NCBI RefSeq assembly: GCF_010500895.1
Contig: NZ_JAAAWO010000004.1
Coordinates: forward strand, 186,001 to 250,000
Origin: Alteromonas genovensis
GTDB taxonomy: Bacteria; Pseudomonadota; Gammaproteobacteria; Enterobacterales; Alteromonadaceae
Direction of reading: 5' to 3'
DNA length: 64,000 bases
Position numbers and translations under genes: made by a program. Positions within the stretch are counted from its first letter, which is position 1. Each line of letters starts with the position of its first letter. Positions 35,041 through 43,491 of this stretch are shown here, piece by piece. The notes below the pieces were generated by a model. The model saw only the letters and a list, made by a program, of their open reading frames with translations. It was not told where the DNA came from and did no database searches.

Positions 35041-36210
35041 CTACCTTCGCTGCTTCAACATTCTGCTGTACCCGTAAGATGCAAACCACAGCACGCAGCC
35101 TCCAATAGGTATTACCCAAAACGCGGTGGTAAGTGGCGCAAAATTTGCCCAAAGCCCGGTTGAAAACGACGCCACCTGCACTCCCGTAGAGTTACCAATA
35201 ATAGCAATGCCAGAAAGCACAGGGCCGTTATCGCTATCTATATTCATCGCTGCCGATAGCATTAACGGAAATAACCCGCCTAACCCCAAACCAAGCAATA
35301 AATTACCTGCGCCTATGCCATAAAACGACGGCATAATTTTTAGCACAAATACGCCTATCAGTGAGGTGGTTGCCATAAACATGATAAGGCGGTGCACAGA
35401 TAGAAAGCGCAATAAGAAAGGAAATACAAGACGGCTTATTACCATTCCAGCGGTAAAACAGGCTAGCAGGTTTCGCGACTGCTCACCGGTAAAACCAATG
35501 CCATTTTGCGCATAACTGACAAACCAATTTGCGTTGCCAAACTCTACTGCACCGTACCCAAAGGCTAACAAGGCCATAAACATAAACACGGGCTGCTTAA
35601 TAATAACGCCGAAAGTGAGGGTTTTCTTCGCGGCCTTTGGCGCGTTAGAGACTATTTTCGCTTGAGAGCGAGCTGCGATATAGGTGTAACAAGAAAGGAC
35701 AGCCATCACACCTGCCAACACTTGAATGGGCAAGCGCCAGTTGTGCTCTACAAGATACAACAGGGTAACAAAAAAGGACGCGGCGAACGTACCAAGGCTA
35801 AACATAAAATCCATTAGCCCCATCATGGTAAAGCGTTTTTCAGCGTACATTCGGGCAATGAGGGTATGACCTATTGTAAATATGGTGGAACTCACCACAC
35901 CAATAGCTACCGCTAAAACTAAAAACCATTGCCAGGAAGATAGCAGTGAAACCAAAACAAGTAGCAGAGTATTCACACTGAACAGGCTAGCCAGTAAGGG
36001 CATGTATTCAAATCTACTGGCGTACTTCCCGCCTAAAATTGCACCTAGCATCATGCCAACGGAGAACAGCGAAAATAACGCGCCGCTCACCAATTCAGTC
36101 ATGTTAAGGTTTTCGGCAATGTCGGGAAGCAGAATTCCCCAAAGCAGAAACAGTTTACCAATTAAAAAGAAGCCAGAGAATATAACGATGGTGGCAGGTG
36201 CGCGGCTCAT
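35041..36210 (-). CDS. MFS transporter, probable sugar permease
   Basis: A 389-residue, 12-helix major facilitator protein from the chosen start. Helix 1 is IVIFSGFFLIGKLFLLWGIL; the loop 2-3 region GGKYASRFEYMPL is the relaxed motif A. Substrate cannot be read from sequence. It lies 135 bases downstream of the GH31 glycosidase on the same strand, so import of the sugar that enzyme releases is the likely job. I moved the start from 36240 to ATG 36210 because a GGAG ribosome-binding site sits just upstream of it. The 3' end nearly abuts envZ (convergent) without an obvious terminator. Confidence 0.87.
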   Translation of the reverse strand: MSRAPATIVIFSGFFLIGKLFLLWGILLPDIAENLNMTELVSGALFSLFSVGMMLGAILGGKYASRFEYMPLLASLFSVNTLLLVLVSLLSSWQWFLVLAVAIGVVSSTIFTIGHTLIARMYAEKRFTMMGLMDFMFSLGTFAASFFVTLLYLVEHNWRLPIQVLAGVMAVLSCYTYIAARSQAKIVSNAPKAAKKTLTFGVIIKQPVFMFMALLAFGYGAVEFGNANWFVSYAQNGIGFTGEQSRNLLACFTAGMVISRLVFPFLLRFLSVHRLIMFMATTSLIGVFVLKIMPSFYGIGAGNLLLGLGLGGLFPLMLSAAMNIDSDNGPVLSGIAIIGNSTGVQVASFSTGLWANFAPLTTAFWVIPIGGCVLWFASYGYSRMLKQRR

Positions 36211-36278
36211 TCGTGCTCCAAGGTATGTAGAACGGCTCAAGAACGCATTATTTGGCCTTCATAATGTGAGGCTAGTGC

Positions 36279-36323
36279 ATCAAAGCCGACTTGTGAAAGC
36301 CAACTTATTAAAGCCAATCTACG
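36279..36323. repeat. Degenerate 15-base tandem repeat, three units
   Basis: ATCAAAGCCGACTTG, TGAAAGCCAACTTAT and TAAAGCCAATCTACG lie head to tail in the spacer between the GH31 and MFS genes, with a partial fourth copy. Function unknown. Confidence 0.55.
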
Positions 36324-36375
36324 AAGACCAATATTGAGCCGAGCTTGCGTAAAAGCGTGAAAACGGCACGCTAGA

Positions 36376-38775
36376 TTACATGATTTTAATCTCTACAGAC
36401 TGCTGATAATCGCACGAAATTGCAAGTGAAAGCGTTTTCCCTTTTTCATCCCAGGTGAAACCACTCGACGCACCGTTTACCTGTACTTGCGTAGGACGAG
36501 TATCTTGACCATGTACCACCATAGTAAGCTTACGTCGCTGAGGCATACCCATGTAGCTTCCCGCACTATCGATATGTAACCTAAGTTGCTCAGCATGCTC
36601 GGCAGTAAATGTCATTGCCGTATACAAACCGTATTTCACGGAATCTGGGCTTACTCCGTCATCTTCATATAGGGTGTAGGAAGCGTGAGAAACCGAGTTG
36701 TCGGCCCAGTAATGCACGGTAAGCTCAGCAGGGTTGTAATCTTCGGTGCGCGCTAGCTCTTCTGACATAGGCATAAAACTACCCGCCTTCACCCATACCG
36801 GAAAAGTGTTGTCTTGCAACGGATATTGCACAACGTTGCCACCTTCAAAACGGGTATCAGAAAAGAAGTCAAACCACACCCCCTCAGGTAGCTTAACGTC
36901 CCAGCTTGATTGGTTAGGCTCAGTAACAACAGACACTAACAACGCATCGCCCCACATGTAACTTTGTGCATTCTCAAACCACGTTTTCTGGCTGTAATCA
37001 AACGCGAGTGGGCGCATCAAGGGCGTGCCGTGTAAGGCATTTTCGAAGGCCAACGAATAGTTATAGGGAAGCATGGCGTAGCGCAGTTTAATAAATTCAC
37101 GGGCTATAGATTTAACCGGGTCGTCGTGAAAGACGGGTTCAGGCGCAATAGCATCTTGGGCATGCGGACGGAATACTGGTGAAAACGCGCCAAACTGCAG
37201 CCAGCGGGTGTAAAGTTCAGGGTCAAACGCTTCGCCTCCGGCAAACCCACCTAAATCAGAGTGAGTATACGCCAGGCCAAACACGCTCATTTGAAGGGCG
37301 AGTTCCACTTGAGGCTTAAGGCCTCCCCAACTTCTGCTTACATCCCCTGTCCAGGGCACCATCCCAAAACGCTGACTTCCCAAGAAGCCTGAGCGCATGA
37401 GTACAAAAGGGCGAGTATCAGGCTGCAATTCACGCAGGTTGCTATACACCATTTTAGCCCATTGATGCCCGTAACCGTTATGAAGTACCTGTCCGTTTAT
37501 CTTTTTAGAATGCCATAAATGAATAGAATCATCGGGATGCACTTCTGGCTCGCCTAGATCACCCCACCAACCAGCAACACCCTGCGCAGCTAATTTTTTA
37601 TAATACTGCCAAAACCACTGCTGTCCCTCATCACTAAATACATCAACAAGCCCGGTGTTACCAAAGTAAAAGTCGAAGGTATAAGGGCTGCCATCGTCTT
37701 TTTGCGCTAGCGCGTTGTTAGCGACGGCACTCTCCCACTGTGAAGAGGTGGTGAGTATAAAAGGTTCAGTGATCAAAACCGTTTTAATGTCTTGCTGCTT
37801 TAGGGATGAAATCATCTTTTCAGGGTTTGGAAAGGCCTCTTTATCCCAATTCAAATTACCCATATGACCTTTAACGTCTTTACCAAACCAGTAGAGATCT
37901 AGCACCACTGCGTCTAGGGGAATATCTTGGGCGTTAAATGCTGATACAACGTCGGCCACCTCTTGTTGAGATTTGTAGCCAAAACGCGATGCAAAATTAC
38001 CAAACAGCCAGCGCGGTACGAGGGGCTGCTTGCCGGTAACGGCTACAGTTGAGGTGGCAGTGTCTTTTAAACTTTCACCGAGCACCACAATGTAGCTTGC
38101 CCGACCGCCCTCTGCAGAAAAGCGCAGTTCATCAGGATTTGTATTTCCCATATCAAGCTCGCCCGACGCTGTGTTGTCAAACAACACACTGTAATGCTTC
38201 GATGACATCACCGCAGATAGGCCGAAATACATTTGATTGGATGACGTGGTATACCCGTAGTGCGCTTTGTTATAAAGCGGCATAGTATGGCCTCGACGGT
38301 CCATGCCTAGCACACGCTGTCCGCCGCCATACAGCATTTCGCTTTCATCAAGAGCGAGGGATAGCGACACCTTCTCAGCACTGGCGGTTAAGCCATTACG
38401 CTCAGCTACTCGAAGCTCGCCATCATAGAAATAGGACAACGCGTGGCTGTCTTTGTCGATAACCACCGAGCTCTTACCAATGCTTAACGACACCTCGGTG
38501 CTGGTTTCTTCAAGAGTAGGTGAGAATTCGCCCTGATTGACAAGGGCCATGCTGGGAAGGTTGTCGTATGCCTCGCCATTCTCATCGGTGAGTAGAGTGA
38601 TAGCAAAGCTGTTATCTGCCACCGCAGACACCGAAAAGTCATAGGTATTGGTATCAACTATCAAGGTGCTGTCTTTCAACGTAACACTTTCTACGTGAGC
38701 AAAAGCAGGCAGGCAAACGAAGGTTGAAACGGTAACAAAAGCAGGGACAAATAGGGTCGACAAGCGAGCTAACAT
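36376..38775 (-). CDS. Exported glycoside hydrolase family 31 enzyme
   Basis: 799 residues. A signal peptide (MLARLSTLFVPAFVTVSTFVCLPAFA) is followed by a GH31 N-terminal beta-sandwich, a TIM barrel and C-terminal beta domains. Catalytic candidates are the Asp in GWWGDLGEPE (nucleophile) and the Asp in YTHSDLGGF (acid/base). Also seen are PLDAVVLDLYWFG, FRPHAQDAIAPEP and LRYAMLPYNYSLAFENALHGTPLMRP. The C-terminal LYEDDGVSPDSVKYG is DUF5110-like. GH31 covers alpha-glucosidases, alpha-xylosidases and related enzymes, so exact specificity is open. GDLGEPE in place of the usual WxDxNE/WGDLGE spacing resembles glucosidase-type members. The ribosome-binding site AAGGAAA is 8 bases before the ATG. 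Located in the periplasm or at the surface; probable operon with the MFS gene. Confidence 0.92.
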   Translation of the reverse strand: MLARLSTLFVPAFVTVSTFVCLPAFAHVESVTLKDSTLIVDTNTYDFSVSAVADNSFAITLLTDENGEAYDNLPSMALVNQGEFSPTLEETSTEVSLSIGKSSVVIDKDSHALSYFYDGELRVAERNGLTASAEKVSLSLALDESEMLYGGGQRVLGMDRRGHTMPLYNKAHYGYTTSSNQMYFGLSAVMSSKHYSVLFDNTASGELDMGNTNPDELRFSAEGGRASYIVVLGESLKDTATSTVAVTGKQPLVPRWLFGNFASRFGYKSQQEVADVVSAFNAQDIPLDAVVLDLYWFGKDVKGHMGNLNWDKEAFPNPEKMISSLKQQDIKTVLITEPFILTTSSQWESAVANNALAQKDDGSPYTFDFYFGNTGLVDVFSDEGQQWFWQYYKKLAAQGVAGWWGDLGEPEVHPDDSIHLWHSKKINGQVLHNGYGHQWAKMVYSNLRELQPDTRPFVLMRSGFLGSQRFGMVPWTGDVSRSWGGLKPQVELALQMSVFGLAYTHSDLGGFAGGEAFDPELYTRWLQFGAFSPVFRPHAQDAIAPEPVFHDDPVKSIAREFIKLRYAMLPYNYSLAFENALHGTPLMRPLAFDYSQKTWFENAQSYMWGDALLVSVVTEPNQSSWDVKLPEGVWFDFFSDTRFEGGNVVQYPLQDNTFPVWVKAGSFMPMSEELARTEDYNPAELTVHYWADNSVSHASYTLYEDDGVSPDSVKYGLYTAMTFTAEHAEQLRLHIDSAGSYMGMPQRRKLTMVVHGQDTRPTQVQVNGASSGFTWDEKGKTLSLAISCDYQQSVEIKIM

Positions 38776-38947
38776 AGGCGCATTTCCTTATAGACTACAC
38801 TCACTTGCTTCTCAACAGCGCCTGTTCGTTTAATTGCAAGACGAGTTAGAAAGATAGCGTTATAGTCACAGTACATTAATAGTATTCATAATACCCAGCC
38901 CCGTTAGGGAACAAAATAAACATACGTATTCATAATGTTAAAAATGT

Positions 38948-38980
38948 TAAAAAAAGCCCACAACAGAGTGTGGGCTTTCA
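38948..38980 (-). terminator. Intrinsic terminator of pckA
   Basis: On the minus strand, stem AAAGCCCACACT-type arm with its complement GTTGTGGGCTTTTTTT: an 8-base GC-rich stem followed by T7. It lies 40 bases after the pckA stop. Confidence 0.9.
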
Positions 38981-39020
38981 AAGATAGTTTACAAAAGCTA
39001 TTTATAAAACAAGTCCGTGT

Positions 39021-40583
39021 TTAGTTTCCTGGGCCAGCTTTTACGATAGCGTCGTTAACATCGTATTTTTCAAAGTTTTGCTGGAAATCGCTAACAAGAT
39101 TAGCTGCAAATGCTTCATAGCTAGCCTTATCTGCCCAGGTGTTTTTAGGCACTAATAGGTTGCTGTCTACGCCTGGAACCGCCACAGGTACATCAAGGTT
39201 TAACCCCTCAATGTGCTGGGTTTCAACGTCGGCCAATTCACCTGAAACAATGGCGTCGATCACTGCACGAGTCGTTGGAATATCAAAGCGACTGCCAGTT
39301 CCGTAAGGTCCACCTGTCCAACCTGTATTCACTAAATACACTTTTGCGCCAAACGCTTTTACCCGTTTAATCAAAAGCTCTGCGTAAACGCCTGCGGGAC
39401 GAGGAAAAAAGGGCGCACCAAAGCAAGTAGAAAACGTTGATTCTATGTCGCTGGTTGAGCCAATTTCTGTAGAGCCCACTTTTGCAGTGTAACCACTTAA
39501 GAAATGATACGCCGCGGCCTCTTCGCTCAACACCGACACTGGCGGTAACACACCACTCACATCACAGGTTAAAAACACCACCGAGCGGGGCTCACCGCCT
39601 CTGTTTTCTGCTACGCGCTTTTCAATATGCTCGAGGGGATAGGCAGCACGGGAGTTTTGAGTTAGCGACGTGTCTTTGTAATCAGGTGTGCGAGTATCAT
39701 CAAGCACCACATTTTCTAAAATGGTGCCGAATTTAATCGCGTTCCAAATCACAGGCTCATTCTTTTGAGATAGGTCGATACATTTTGCGTAGCAACCACC
39801 TTCAATATTGAACACGCTACCCGATGCCCAGCCGTGTTCATCATCGCCAATTAAAAAGCGCTTAGGATCGGCAGACAAGGTCGTTTTCCCTGTGCCTGAC
39901 AGGCCGAAGAAAAGGGTAACATCGCCTTCTTCGCCAACGTTTGCAGAGCAGTGCATTGGCAGCACGTCTTTAGCAGGCAACAGGAAGTTTTGTACTGAAA
40001 ACATGGCCTTTTTCATTTCGCCGGCATAACGCATACCCGCAATAAGTACGCGTTTTTTAGCGAAATTAATAATCACCGTGCCGTCGCTGTTAGTACCGTC
40101 GCGCTCTGGAACACATTCAAACCCAGGTACATTTAGTATCTGCCAAGGCTGCTCATCTTTCGTGTTCCATTGCTCAGGCCTAATAAAAAGATTACGCGCA
40201 AACACATGCTGCCATGCAGTTTGAGTGCGTACTTCTAAAGGCAGTGCGTGTTCTGGATCTGAACCCACTTGAAGGTGTGATAAGAAGTGCTCTTGAGTCG
40301 ACAAGTACGCATCAACGCGTTCCCACAATGCATCAAACTTCTTTGAATCGAAGGGTTTATTCACTTTACCCCAGTCGATGTCATTCTCACTTGATGGTTC
40401 TTTTACGATAAATCTATCATTGGGAGAGCGCCCTGTTCTTTTACCTGTTTGCACAACAAGCGCGCCGTTTTTGTCTAATACGCCTTCACCGCGCTCAAGG
40501 GCACGCTGAATAAGCTCGGCAGAGGTGAGGTTGGTGAGCGGTGTTACTTTCAAGTCCGTCTGAATTGATTCAGCAGCAGTCAT
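39021..40583 (-). CDS. pckA: ATP-dependent phosphoenolpyruvate carboxykinase
   Basis: Converts oxaloacetate plus ATP to PEP, the entry step of gluconeogenesis. 520 residues with [32 protein letters not shown], the P-loop [14 protein letters not shown], the kinase-2 metal site [24 protein letters not shown]-type block, [11 protein letters not shown] and [15 protein letters not shown]. Length and motifs are those of the ATP-type (bacterial and plant) enzyme. It is monocistronic: a HexR-type palindrome lies about 135 bases upstream and a strong terminator follows. Regulation by carbon source through HexR is therefore likely. Confidence 0.97.
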   Translation of the reverse strand: MTAAESIQTDLKVTPLTNLTSAELIQRALERGEGVLDKNGALVVQTGKRTGRSPNDRFIVKEPSSENDIDWGKVNKPFDSKKFDALWERVDAYLSTQEHFLSHLQVGSDPEHALPLEVRTQTAWQHVFARNLFIRPEQWNTKDEQPWQILNVPGFECVPERDGTNSDGTVIINFAKKRVLIAGMRYAGEMKKAMFSVQNFLLPAKDVLPMHCSANVGEEGDVTLFFGLSGTGKTTLSADPKRFLIGDDEHGWASGSVFNIEGGCYAKCIDLSQKNEPVIWNAIKFGTILENVVLDDTRTPDYKDTSLTQNSRAAYPLEHIEKRVAENRGGEPRSVVFLTCDVSGVLPPVSVLSEEAAAYHFLSGYTAKVGSTEIGSTSDIESTFSTCFGAPFFPRPAGVYAELLIKRVKAFGAKVYLVNTGWTGGPYGTGSRFDIPTTRAVIDAIVSGELADVETQHIEGLNLDVPVAVPGVDSNLLVPKNTWADKASYEAFAANLVSDFQQNFEKYDVNDAIVKAGPGN

Positions 40584-40598
40584 AGTTGTTACCCTTTA

Positions 40599-40610
40599 TG
40601 TAATATTACA
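40599..40610. promoter_or_regulatory. TGTAATATTACA palindrome before pckA
   Basis: A perfect 12-base palindrome with the same TGTAAT half-site as the HexR box at 40719-40733 but no central spacer. It lies 16 bases upstream of the pckA ATG, within the leader. It may be a degenerate second operator or chance in AT-rich sequence. Confidence 0.3.
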
Positions 40611-40718
40611 AATTGCCTTTCAAAAAAGTAACACCATCAAGAACGGCAAGTAAACAAGTATATAGAGAACATTTATAAATAAAGACAAGACTGAAACAGG
40701 CTCAACTTTCAAAAATAA

Positions 40719-40733
40719 TGTAATTTTATTACA
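40719..40733. promoter_or_regulatory. HexR-type operator upstream of pckA
   Basis: TGTAATTTTATTACA is a perfect palindrome around a TTT centre, extended by one further pair on each side (40718-40734). It fits the HexR consensus TGTAATwwwATTACA described in Shewanella and related Gammaproteobacteria, where pckA is a known HexR target. The site lies about 135 bases upstream of the start, compatible with an activator role. Confidence 0.7.
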
Positions 40734-41009
40734 TGAAAGCGTTTCCCCTTTTGAAAAAGGGTAAATATGCGTCGTGCATTCGTTGTTTATATTCATTTTC
40801 GCCAATAAACGATGCTGAAAAAACATGCAAAAATTGATATTTACAACGAAAGGAAAGAAGTGGGTAAGATTAACACATTGACCAGTGTTGCTTTTTTAAG
40901 CAGCAGTAAATTACGCCCACCTGACTTGCGGTCATTTCTCGATGGGCGTAGTGAATAGCGTTCAAATGGCTAGAGCGTGTTGCCCTTGCCGACTACGTAA
41001 GGACCTTGC

Positions 41010-41909
41010 CTACTGGTTTGTGGCCGATCCGCCATAGTTGCCGTTATGAATAGCTTCTACGTCGATACTGTCAAAGCGATATTCCACATGACAGTACTGG
41101 CAATTCATTTTTACTGCGCCTTCTTCTTCAATAATAGAATTAAGCTCTGCTTTTTCTACATGTCGAAGCGCTTCAGCACTGCGCTCTTTAGAACACGTGC
41201 AGGCAAACGATACTGTCTTAGGCGGGAACATCTCTACCTCTTCTTGGTGATACAAGCGATACAGTATTTCTTCTACCGACAGCGAAAACATCTCTTCTTG
41301 CTTTAATGTTTCCGTCAGCTTAGTAATGTGTTCAAAATCATTTGCTGAAGACACATCCGTCGCGCTTGCTTGGGCAGGCAGCACTTGAAGTAGTACACCA
41401 GCGGCCTTAGCACTTTCTGCATCTTGTAAGTCAGTCATTAACTGAACCTTGGTGGCCAGCTGTTCAGACTGTTGAAAATATCCCTCGATGCATTCGGCAA
41501 GGCTAGGCTTATCTAGCGCAACTACGCCTTGGTAACGCTCACCTTCATCAGGGGTAATGGTAATCACAAGCACAGCGTCGGTGAGTAGCTCGGAAAAGTT
41601 CTCCGGTAACGTGGTTAGGCTTTCATCCCAACGGGCAACACCTCGAAGGGTTTGATTGTGCGTGGCATTGACAACCGCATAACTTACCGGCCCTTTGCTT
41701 TGTACCTGCAATCCTATTTCGCCTTCAAACTTAAGCGTTGCGGTCAGTAACGACGTGGCTGCTGCCATCTCGCACAGCAATTGCTGAATTTGAACCGGGT
41801 ACTCGTAGCTATGCACAATGTTTTTTAAGCTGTCGTTTAAACGCACTAGCTCACCGCGCACATTGGCTTGGGTAAATAAAAAGCGGTGTAAATTGTCGAA
41901 GTCGCTCAT
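41010..41909 (-). CDS. hslO: Redox-regulated chaperone Hsp33
   Basis: A cytoplasmic holdase activated by oxidation and unfolding. 299 residues with the Hsp33 N-terminal fold (FDNLHRFLFTQANVRGELVRL, HSYEYP, LTATLKFEGEIGLQVQSKGPV) and the C-terminal zinc switch: CTCSKERS (CxC) about residue 236 and CQYC (CxxC) about residue 269, which form disulfides on oxidation. It lies 21 bases downstream of hslR on the same strand, the usual hslR-hslO pair, next to pckA as in many relatives. Confidence 0.96.
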   Translation of the reverse strand: MSDFDNLHRFLFTQANVRGELVRLNDSLKNIVHSYEYPVQIQQLLCEMAAATSLLTATLKFEGEIGLQVQSKGPVSYAVVNATHNQTLRGVARWDESLTTLPENFSELLTDAVLVITITPDEGERYQGVVALDKPSLAECIEGYFQQSEQLATKVQLMTDLQDAESAKAAGVLLQVLPAQASATDVSSANDFEHITKLTETLKQEEMFSLSVEEILYRLYHQEEVEMFPPKTVSFACTCSKERSAEALRHVEKAELNSIIEEEGAVKMNCQYCHVEYRFDSIDVEAIHNGNYGGSATNQ

Positions 41910-41930
41910 AACTAATCCTGTTTACAGCAA

Positions 41931-42335
41931 TTATTGCTGTTTAAATTTAATAATCTGTCGTCGCTGCTTTTTGTCTGGTCTGTTATCAGGCTTAGGACTA
42001 TGAAAAGCGTTTAATTTACGCGCAGCTTGGTTCTCTTCACGTTTTGTTACACTTTCAGCGGTTTCCGCGTAAAGCTCCTGTGCCAGAGGCGCGCTTAACC
42101 GTTTATCACTAAGCCCGAGCACCTCAATGTCACGAGAATCGAAGCCTGAGGGAACTTTTAACCTAGCGCCAAGCTCTACGTTCCTGCTTGGTTTGGCTCG
42201 TTGACCGTTGTAGTGAACTTTGCCCGACTGAACCATATCTCGAGCTATTGCGCGGGTTTTAAAAAATCTTGCAGCCCACAGCCACTTGTCCAGCCTGACA
42301 TTTTGTGTTGTATTGTTGCTATTCGATTGGTTCAT
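41931..42335 (-). CDS. hslR: Heat-shock protein Hsp15, ribosome rescue factor
   Basis: 134 residues with an S4 RNA-binding domain (VRLDKWLWAARFFKTRAIARDMV, GKVHYNGQRAKPSRNVELG) and a basic C-terminal tail (DNRPDKKQRRQIIKFKQQ). Hsp15 binds free 50S subunits carrying nascent chain-tRNA and returns them to translation. Length and basic tail match the family. First gene of the hslR-hslO unit, divergent from gspC with a 126-base shared promoter region. Confidence 0.94.
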   Translation of the reverse strand: MNQSNSNNTTQNVRLDKWLWAARFFKTRAIARDMVQSGKVHYNGQRAKPSRNVELGARLKVPSGFDSRDIEVLGLSDKRLSAPLAQELYAETAESVTKREENQAARKLNAFHSPKPDNRPDKKQRRQIIKFKQQ

Positions 42336-42461
42336 ATAATAATTTCGTAACGGTGTTGCTTTAGTGTTGTGACCCTAACCTTTACTAGGCTATTATGGAT
42401 TCGCTAAAGCGCGGTTAACCAAAAATTCACTTTATTTTAAAGCAGTACCATCAGTGGCAGC

Positions 42462-43385
42462 ATGACATTCAATAAACCCAATCCACAATCTCTGGTTGTT
42501 TTTGTAAACCAGAATCAAAAACAGCTACACACCCTTGTAGTGGTTCTGCTAAGTCTGTATTTAATTGCATTCACAGCCAAACTTGTGTGGCAGATTATAC
42601 CTGAACCATCGCTGTCTGCGACACCAACAGCATCATCTATTACTCCCATCAGTACGCCTAATGGGAAAAGTGGGGTCAATCTTGGCAAAATACAACAGCT
42701 AAATCTTTTCGGAGATGCTGCCGCCGCGCCTCAGTCATCGCAAACTGAAGAAGTCACCGATGCACCCGAAACCCGTTTAAACTTAACGCTCACCGGTGTG
42801 GTAGCAAGTTCAGAGCAAGAATCAGGTACTGCCATTATTGAAAATAATAACAGCCAAGCCGTGTATGGTTTGGGTGAAAAAATTGAAGGGACTAATGCAA
42901 CGCTGCAAACGGTGTATAACGACCGCGTAATCATCAAAAATGGGATCCGCAAAGAAACGCTCATGCTCGATGGTATCGATTATGAAGAGGCGAATCGCAG
43001 ACGTGAGCAGCAGGAACGTATGGGTCCGTCGCCAACACGTAACGACGAAGCTCAGGCACAAGAGCTCAGCGAAGAAGCCCTTGAGGCCACAGCAGCTTTA
43101 CGTGAGCGACCTGCAAACTTTACTGATTTTATTTCAATATCACCAAAAACTGAGGGCGGTCAGCTAATTGGCTATCAAGTAAGCCCAGGCCGTGAACCTG
43201 CTCTGTTTGCTTCTGCAGGCCTTAAAGCCGGTGATGTGATTTCACAAATTAACGGGTTAGATTTAACTGACCTACAGCAATCGCAAGAGGCATTATCAGA
43301 GCTTCGTTCTGCGCGATCGATAGAATTAACAATTATTCGTGATGGTAGTTTCACCACGCTGTATCTCGACTTGCCTGAGTCATAA
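42462..43385 (+). CDS. gspC: Type II secretion protein GspC
   Basis: Inner-membrane clamp protein of the type II secretion system, linking the inner-membrane platform to the GspD secretin. 307 residues: one transmembrane helix (about 24-43, LHTLVVVLLSLYLIAFTAKLVW), a Pro/Thr/Ser-rich linker, the homology region (LNLTLTGVVASSEQESGTAIIENN, VYGLGEKI) that contacts GspD, and a C-terminal PDZ-like domain (ISPKTEGGQLIGYQVSPG, SAGLKAGDVISQINGLDL). First gene of the gspC-N operon; a hairpin-rich 106-base spacer follows before gspD. Confidence 0.93.
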   Translation: MTFNKPNPQSLVVFVNQNQKQLHTLVVVLLSLYLIAFTAKLVWQIIPEPSLSATPTASSITPISTPNGKSGVNLGKIQQLNLFGDAAAAPQSSQTEEVTDAPETRLNLTLTGVVASSEQESGTAIIENNNSQAVYGLGEKIEGTNATLQTVYNDRVIIKNGIRKETLMLDGIDYEEANRRREQQERMGPSPTRNDEAQAQELSEEALEATAALRERPANFTDFISISPKTEGGQLIGYQVSPGREPALFASAGLKAGDVISQINGLDLTDLQQSQEALSELRSARSIELTIIRDGSFTTLYLDLPES

Positions 43386-43441
43386 AACGCTAACAAAAAA
43401 CTGGCATTCTTTCCCGCTAGGGAAAGTTTCAGTTAGGCAAG
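43370..43441 (+). promoter_or_regulatory. Nested hairpins between gspC and gspD
   Basis: CTTGCCT (43370-43376) pairs with AGGCAAG (43435-43441) and encloses a perfect hairpin CTTTCCC/GGGAAAG with a GCTA loop (43409-43426). No T run follows. It could modulate mRNA stability or partial termination, setting the GspC:GspD ratio; this is inference. Confidence 0.4.
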
Positions 43442-43491
43442 AATTACAGCTTAAACGGCCGTTTACAGATTAAGAAATAAAGGAAGTTAGA

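Larger units (their letters stand above)
40584..41009. other. 426-base pckA promoter region and hslO 3' spacer
   Basis: Contains a TGTAATATTACA palindrome (40599-40610), a HexR-type box (40719-40733), and, nearer hslO, an inverted repeat TACGCCCA/TGGGCGTA (40912-40919 with 40943-40950) that may end the hslR-hslO transcript. A 68-codon minus-strand frame at 40620-40826 spans the HexR box and is not credible. Confidence 0.6.

Noticed and set aside
40620-40826. 68-codon minus-strand frame upstream of pckA
   Set aside because: It lies across the HexR-type operator and the probable promoter region, and has no ribosome-binding site.
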